Origin: Baffinella frigidus | Lineage: Eukaryota > Cryptophyceae > Cryptomonadales > Baffinellaceae | Reading direction: 5' to 3' | Assembly: GCA_026770585.1 (NCBI GenBank) | Contig: MU646652.1 | Location: 398,213 to 418,547, forward strand | DNA: 20,335 nt | Shown here: piece after piece, positions 15,590 through 20,335 of the stretch | How positions within the stretch are numbered: the stretch's first letter is position 1 | How the letters are laid out: each line of letters opens with the position of its first letter | Notes under the pieces: generated by a model | Database searches by the model: none | What the model saw: the letters and a program-made list of their open reading frames with translations, nothing else | What the model was told of the DNA's origin: nothing | Translations under genes and position numbers: made by a program

Positions 15590-18500
15590 ATGACGGCGCG
15601 GCTGGGCTCGACTCAGCCCGCGATGGCGTCGATGCACGCAAAAGCGACAGAGGAGATCCCGATCGGCCACACCACGGTGCTCTCGACGTCGGACCTCGCT
15701 CGCATCAAGAACACGCTACTCACGCAGGCTGCCAGCACCATGGGGCAGAGCATCAAGTCCGAGGTGCCTTCCACGACCCCAGCACCCATCTCTCCTCGCC
15801 TGCCTCCCGGGGTGTACCCTGGCCCCCCGGATCCTTGCCAGGCGGACAGCGCCCACTCCCGGACCATGACCCACTGAGCGGGTGGTGGCCATGAAAAGTG
15901 CGAAGGTGTTGGACGGCTGGCAGCTCATGAGTGGTGGAGGCTGATCTCGTTTTACCAGCTCTCTCTCTTTTCGCCCACCTCGTCCTGGAGCAACTTTCAG
16001 CCCACCGGACCCCCTGAGCCGTTTGATGGCGCAGGATGACCAACTTCGGGACACGTTGCGAGACATGTCGCGGACGCGGATGGGGACGTGGAACAACACG
16101 CTGGAGGCACGGCGCGCGCAGAAGGAGAACGAGCACGCGTCGAAGCAGGACGAGGAGGAGAAGCGGCGGCAGGTGCAGGACCGGGACGAGGCGTCGTTCC
16201 AAGCGGGGGAGCGGCGACGCATCATCCAGCGCGCAAACACGCTGCTGTACGAGAACACGGAGCGCGTTAAGGCGTTCGGGAGCAAGCTGTACCTGTCGGA
16301 CGTGATGAAGGAGCGGGAGATGCAGATGGACCTGAAGAAGAAGAAGGACGACCGCACAAAGGCCGAGGAGCGGCGGTGGCACGAGCGGGTCGTGGACGGC
16401 GTGCGGAAGGGGGACGCCGAGGAGGCGCAGAAGCAGGACGAGGCGATGCAGCGCGCGCTGCACGCGAAGCAGGTCCAGCTGGACCAGCTGGAGGAGTTCC
16501 GGCAGCGGTACGTGGGGGGGAAGCTGGATGAGCGCCGCGAGGGCCAGCTCATCAAGATGCGCGTCGAGCATTTCATCCAGGTCGCCACCCGCCTAACAAT
16601 CTCATCTCGGAACGTACCAGAATATGTCCACATCAAAAGGCGTAAGATAGCATCATTGTATGCCTAAAATAGCATACACACCCTTATCTTCGGCGTCGGA
16701 CGCCCAAGATAGCGAGACAGATTCTGTCTGGTTCCGAAATCAAATCCACCTGTTTTCAGGCTAGAACCCAGCCAAACAGTTCACCTGCCAGCCAACTGCT
16801 CTCCCATCCACGCACCGTCCAGCCACTCTCGACTACTAACACCTTTTCTTGGTGCTATCCCTGCCCGCGTCAGTTACCGCCTTGTTTGGTTCGCAGAGAC
16901 CCTGCCATGCCCGAGTTGGTAACGCGTTGCGCGGGGCACTCCCAATGTGTGAATATCCATCCAGGCTGGGGCGCGGTGTTAACCGTGTGCATCGAGGCTG
17001 CGACGCTGTGTTCACAAATTCGGTGTGGACGCTGCCACGTAGTGTTGACAAATAGGATGCTGTTTTAAAAAATAAGATGTTTTGTCGAGCAATGGGATGG
17101 TGTGTTGACAAGCGGGATTGTGTGGTGACCAAATAGGAAGTTTTGTTGAGCAATAGGGTGGTGTGTTCTACAAACGGGATGGTATGTTGACGAATAGGAT
17201 AGTGTGTTAACAAACGGGGTGGCGTGTTCTACACACGGGATGGCGTGTTAACAAAGGGGATTGCGTGTGCTGACAAACGGGAGGGTGTATTGACCAAATA
17301 GCAAGGTTTGTTGACCAATACGATGGTGTGTTACCACACGGGATGGTGTGTTGACCAATAGAAAGGCGTGTTCTACAAACGGGATTGTGTGTTGACAAAC
17401 CCAATGTGTTTCGCAGGCGGAGAAGCAAGCGGAGACGGACAAGAAGAGCGAGGAGGCCAAGCGCTCGTCCATGACCATGAAGGAGAACAAACGCCTCCTC
17501 GAGGAGAAGCGCATCACCGAGACCCAGGTTAGCGTTGCAGGTGGTTATGCCAGAAACAAAACGATTTGTATTGCCACTCAACCAACCTGCGTCTTTGAAC
17601 AGATCCTAACCCCTGAACCCTGAACCCACCAGCGCCAGCACCAAACATCTAGAACCTCAGTCGTGCAAAGAAAAATTTCGAGCACGGTGGTGTTCTTGAC
17701 AGAACACCGAAACTCCTCGAGAAAGCAGCAAACTTTCTCAACAAACACACGGTTGTAGAGTGTTTTTTTGTTTTTTTGGCCACCGAGAAATGAAACAAAA
17801 CGAAAGAATGGCCACTTTGTCGGAGAACATTGTACGGCCAGTACCTCCCGTTTTTCTTTCCACGCAACCATTCCTGCGTTCTCTCTCATTTCACGGTCGC
17901 CAGCCTCCGCGAACCGCGAAAAAACAAACCCGCACTGTTATCGAGGCATCTGGGCGTTTATTTAAAAAGTCAATTTCCCTGAAGTTTTCAAACCCCTTCA
18001 AAATTGAACCACGTCCTCGCTCGGCAGCGGTGCGCCGGTGCAGTCGCGGGAACGTGTCCGTCTCCTCCTTTGCGGAAACGGCGCTAACAAGCCCGTACCA
18101 TTTACTACCACGAAACTTGCGGTCAGAAATGTCCGCTAACGGTCTGGCGTGGCCTGCAGGCGCGGGAGGACGATGAGAAGCGAATCCAGTTCTTCGCGGA
18201 GGAGAAGGAGCGCAAGATGAAGCTCCGCGCGGAACGCGAGGCCGAGATCTCTGCCAACAAACAGGCCTCTACCCTCAACCCTGCACCCTCAACCCTCAAA
18301 CCTCAACCCTCAACCCTCAACCCTGACTGAACCCTGAACCCTGAACCCTGAACCCTGAACCCTGAACCCTGCACCCTGAAAACCCTGAATCCCTGCAACC
18401 TGACCGAACCCTGCACACAAAACCCAAAACCCTGAACCTTAGCTAAACCCTAAACCCTGAAGCAGGCGATCCGACAGCGGATGATCGACAGGCAGGTGGC

Positions 18501-20318
18501 GTATCTGCAGTCGCTCCGCCAGAACGAGAACGAGCGCATCGCAGGGCAGGTCACCTCGCTCCCCCACCACTAAGCAGCCACCGGGGGCTTCACGGATACT
18601 GTCCATCTAAACTTTTTTTTACTAGAATCTTATCTTATCCATGTGCGTTGGATTATAACCGCGTTTCCCCCGGATATCCGGGGGGGGGGGAACTCAGCCG
18701 CTGCTAAGTGGCCACCACAGAACGAGAACGAGCGCTTCGCTGGGCAGGTCCCTGACCCCCCCCAACCATCCAACCAACCAACCAACCAACCAACCAACCA
18801 ACCAACCAACCAACCAACCAACCAACCAACCAACCAACCAACCAACCAACCAACCAACCAACCAACCAACCAACCAACCAACCAACCAACCAACCAAGAA
18901 CGAGAACGAAAACGAGCGCATCGCTGGCCAGGACACCTCTCTCCCCCACCCACCACTCCATTGCGAAATCGAAGGATTCCGCCAAAAGTTGACGTTGCGG
19001 GCAGGGGGGGGGGGTTGACTTTTGCGATTCGATTTGAAAGATTCTGCCATTGGGTTGACTTTTGATTGACAACCATCACGTCTAAAGTGGTGTGTGGGAC
19101 CTGGCTGATTCGACCTCTACTTACCAGAAACCAAGGGCTTCGCAGATACAGTCCAGTCCATAAAAACTATTTTTGCTAGAATCTTATCCATTGCCCTGGA
19201 TTCTAAGGGTGTAAATGCTATTTTAAGCATACAACGATGCTATCTTACGCCTTTTTATGCGGACAGATTCTGGTATGTTCCGAGATGAAGTCCCACGACT
19301 CCTCCAACATCGAATAATGGCACGCGCCATAACCTGTCCTAAAGGCGCACGTCCTCATAACCTGACCTCAAGACGTGCGCCTCCCCATAACCTGTTCTGA
19401 ACCATAACCTGTCCAACAGGTGCGGGAAGCGGAGGCGCGGCGGGACGCGGAGATCTCCGCGAAGAACGAGAAGCTCAAGTCCGAGCTCGCGTTGATGCGT
19501 GAGTCGCACCGCCAGCAGGTCCGGCCCCTCTCAAGGAAGGGTGTTCAAAGGTCAACCAGCGGTGGTACGCTCTCAATCATTTTTACCCCCACAATCACTC
19601 TGGCGTGGCACCTTTGACGCAGCGCGAAACCCACCACTAGGTTCGCAGGTCCAAGGCCACACGAGAATGCTGGAGGGGTCTATTTAAAACCAATATGCTT
19701 TTAAAAGTGGGTATTTGTGTAGTAACTTTCGTTGACTGGCCACGTAACTAGCCATATATTGGCCTGTCACGAGGTTGGAATACCTCATCCTGGTACAAAT
19801 ATATACAACCCTGCATATAAATAGGATCCTCCAGCAATCTCGAGTGGCCGGCCCCTACCCCTCCCTGCGTGAATCTGCCCCCGCGTGCACATGTATTGTT
19901 AAATGCACTTTTGTGCCAGAGTTCCTGCGCTACATGTATTGTACGGCGAGCCCTGGTGTATCCTGCTGATCGCCAACCCTTCTTCTACTTGATTACTATC
20001 GATACAGGTCCTGGGTAGGCCCTTGAGCCTTGAGTTGAGTGATACAAAGGTCTATGAGCCTTAAGGAACGGGCCCGCCTCGCAAACGCGAGCTGGTCGGC
20101 ACTCTGCTCCAGGTTGGCCGTCTGGCTCCTCAAAACAAAGCAGCAAGGTGGCTCAAAAAAAACTTAACCAAAAACCACAAACCCTAAACACCAAACAGCA
20201 AACAGCAGACGGTAACCCCGAAGCGCGCAACAGGTGGATCGCAAGAACAACGAAAAGGCCGCGGACATGCGGCGGGGGGAGGAGGAGGCGGACAAGTTCA
20301 AGAGCGACTATGACGCAG
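15590..20318 (+). CDS. CFAP210: CFAP210/CCDC173-like axonemal coiled-coil protein (TPH domain), 3' partial
   Basis: Exons I infer: 15590-15763, 16035-16580, 17417-17527, 18160-18264, 18466-18549, 19420-19518 and 20234-20318 (or open to the window edge), giving about 401 residues so far. The first six exons have lengths divisible by three and join in phase 0; the last may end in phase 1. The start ATG at 15590 opens [10 protein letters not shown]; a short helix with [11 protein letters not shown] follows near residue 34, as in FAP210-type proteins. From residue 59 on it is almost continuous charged coiled coil (Glu, Lys, Arg, Gln). Residues about 130-165 contain [20 protein letters not shown], a stretch I recognise as typical of CCDC173/CFAP210 within the trichohyalin-plectin-homology family. 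The family lies inside doublet microtubules of motile cilia. No signal peptide or membrane segment is visible. Human CFAP210 is about 550 residues, so one or more 3' exons should lie beyond the window. Other TPH proteins (CFAP45, CFAP53, MNS1) are the alternatives. The coding sequence is GC-rich, unlike the introns. Confidence 0.8.
15764..16034 (+). other. Intron 1 of the CFAP210-like gene (271 nt)
   Basis: Donor GAG|GTGCCT after residue 58 and acceptor GGCGCAG|GAT. Reading on through the donor keeps an open frame for about 37 residues of proline-rich sequence to a stop at 15875, but the charged coiled-coil frame resumes exactly at 16035 in the same phase. No repeat element is visible inside. 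Confidence 0.75.
16604..16739. mobile_element. Short inverted-repeat element in CFAP210 intron 2
   Basis: Left end ATCTCGGAACGTACCAGAAT and right end GATTCTGTCTGGTTCCGAAA are imperfect inverted copies. The inside includes GGCGTAAGATAGCATC. About 85 bases of it recur in inverse orientation at 19207-19291. Confidence 0.6.
17045..17405 (+). repeat. Minisatellite of TGTGTTGACAAACGGGATGG units
   Basis: About 17 imperfect units of 19-22 bases, some alternating TTGACCAAATAGGAAG with TTCTACAAACGGGATG variants. It ends within 12 bases of the exon 3 acceptor at 17416. Confidence 0.85.
17528..18159 (+). other. Intron 3 of the CFAP210-like gene (632 nt)
   Basis: Donor CAG|GTTAGC and acceptor CCTGCAG|GCG. 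It contains a short telomere-like patch (17602-17632, C-rich on the sense strand) and a perfect hairpin GGTGTTCTTGACAGAACACC at 17691-17710. An open frame of 138 codons (17760-18176) overlaps it and enters exon 4 out of frame; I do not regard it as coding. Confidence 0.7.
18265..18465 (+). other. Intron 4 of the CFAP210-like gene: telomere-like repeat, no GT donor
   Basis: The open frame of exon 4 ends ...SANKQ and the coiled coil resumes at 18466 ([10 protein letters not shown]). The 201 bases between are almost wholly degenerate CCCTGAA, CCCTCAA and CCCTAAA units. Read in frame they give a Pro/Ser/Thr/Leu stretch and hit TGA after about 20 codons, so the segment must be removed for the protein to be whole. 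There is no GT dinucleotide in it. The best boundaries are CAG|GCCTCT and AAGCAG|GCG, a GC-AG intron in phase 0. Confidence 0.6.
18567..18711. mobile_element. CCACTTAGCAGCC-family element in CFAP210 intron 5
   Basis: Left CCACTAAGCAGCCACCGGGG and right GCTGCTAAGTGG. The inside has GCTTCACGGATACTGTCCAT, ACTAGAATCTTATC and an inner GGATATCC. CCACCAC lies on both outer sides (18564-18570, 18712-18718), a possible target duplication. Confidence 0.75.
18721..18931 (+). pseudogene. Two extra copies of the 3' end of CFAP210 exon 5
   Basis: 18721-18747 encodes NENERFAGQ and ends CAG|GTC like the real exon 5 (NENERIAGQ); it follows an AG, so it could act as a 27-nt in-frame exon. 18899-18931 encodes [11 protein letters not shown], but its donor reads CAG|GAC, so it is dead as a donor. 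The bases after the third copy (ACACCTCTCTCCCCCACC) match the start of intron 5, which shows that exon end plus intron start were duplicated together. Confidence 0.75.
18770..18897. repeat. CCAA tetranucleotide microsatellite (32 units)
   Basis: Uninterrupted CCAA for about 128 bases. It produces QPTN frames on plus and VGWL frames on minus, neither of them a gene. Confidence 0.97.
19115..19206. mobile_element. Truncated CCACTTAGCAGCC-family element
   Basis: CTTACCAGAAACCAAGGGCT, then CAGATACAGTCCAG and GCTAGAATCTTATCCATTGC, in the same orientation as the copy at 18567. The right half is missing where it meets the repeat shared with intron 2. Confidence 0.65.
19519..20233 (+). other. Intron 6 of the CFAP210-like gene (715 nt)
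   Basis: Donor CAG|GTCCGG and acceptor GCAACAG|GTG. It contains a fragment of the TGTGTAGTAA fold-back core (about 19712-19737) and near its 3' end an A/C-rich telomere-like patch (about 20160-20204), again C-rich on the sense strand. The rest shows nothing I recognise. Confidence 0.65.
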
Positions 20319-20335
20319 GTCTCTCTCTCTCACAC

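Larger units (their letters stand above)
16581..17416 (+). other. Intron 2 of the CFAP210-like gene (836 nt), repeat-filled
   Basis: Donor CAG|GTCGCC and acceptor TTTCGCAG|GCG. Exon 2 could instead end near 16510, where TAC|GTGGGG also offers a GT. I prefer 16580 because the frame between them ([15 protein letters not shown]) is charged and coiled-coil-like. The intron holds a short inverted-repeat element at its 5' end and a roughly 20-bp minisatellite filling its 3' half. Confidence 0.7.
18550..19419 (+). other. Intron 5 of the CFAP210-like gene (870 nt), compound repeats
   Basis: Donor CAG|GTCACC and acceptor CAACAG|GTG. From 5' to 3' it holds an inverted-repeat element (18567-18711), a second copy of the end of exon 5 (18721-18747), a CCAA microsatellite (18770-18897), a third copy of the exon 5 end (18899-18931), a truncated element copy (19115-19206), a fragment shared in inverse orientation with intron 2 (19207-19291), and short tandem CATAACCTG units near 19329-19410. 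Confidence 0.65.

Noticed and set aside
15716-16636. Long minus-strand frames of 306 and 272 codons
   Set aside because: They are antisense shadows of the GC-rich coiled-coil exon 2; the plus frame shows the conserved family sequence.
17760-18176. A 138-codon frame in intron 3
   Set aside because: It enters exon 4 out of frame and has no recognised domain; the phase 0 splice to 18160 explains the region better.
18630-19079. VGWLVGWL and QPTNQPTN reading frames
   Set aside because: Produced by the CCAA tetranucleotide tract, open in several frames on both strands, inside a spliced intron.
1-20335. tRNA and rRNA genes
   Set aside because: I saw no cloverleaf-like sequence with recognisable A and B boxes and no rRNA-like conserved blocks; a covariance-model scan was not possible.

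Overview
The window looks like nuclear DNA from a flagellated single-celled eukaryote. It has spliced genes, no bacterial-type gene packing, many telomere-like (CCCTAAA-type) blocks, long GA/CT microsatellites and many short inverted-repeat elements. From memory only, the peptides created by one of these elements (MSEVPLY, GTSLIRN, GYLAYKK) recall junk gene models in a draft cryptophyte algal genome. I hold that assignment weakly.

Only two genes are well supported, and they form a divergent pair in the last third. On the minus strand (15266 down to about 14142) lies a three-exon PRELI/MSF1-family gene, a predicted mitochondrial intermembrane-space phospholipid-transfer protein. On the plus strand, from 15590 to the window end, lies a gene of at least seven exons for a coiled-coil, TPH-domain axonemal protein that most resembles CFAP210/CCDC173, a microtubule inner protein. 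Its six introns are all phase 0 and the gene runs off the right edge. About 320 bases separate the two starts.

Positions 1 to about 13800 hold no gene I can support. This stretch is a mosaic: two copies of a 142-bp fold-back element (63-204, 3419-3560); long-arm fold-back elements sharing a core (943-1086, 6508-6656); a minisatellite made of telomere-like and CCCTCCCT blocks (2440-2826); a family ending in CCACTTAGCAGCC (3985, 5839, 9565, 18567, 19115); nested fold-backs at 5385-5746; GA microsatellites; a tandem GCCGGAGTGACTTTACAC array (9826-9958); and a cluster of TA-flanked elements with CAGGGGTACCTCGCTC ends (11017-13392). One of the latter sits inside a duplicated, decayed piece of PRELI exon 1 (12545-12777), so the intact PRELI locus shows the empty insertion site.

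The most unusual signals are in the introns. Telomere-like repeats occur in four of the eight resolved introns, always with the C-rich strand as the sense strand. One of them (18265-18465) is built almost wholly of such repeats and contains no GT dinucleotide, so it would have to be a GC-AG or otherwise non-canonical intron. The end of CFAP210 exon 5 is present three times, split by an inverted-repeat element and a 128-bp CCAA tetranucleotide tract. An inverted pair of about 85-bp repeats flanks exons 3 to 5.
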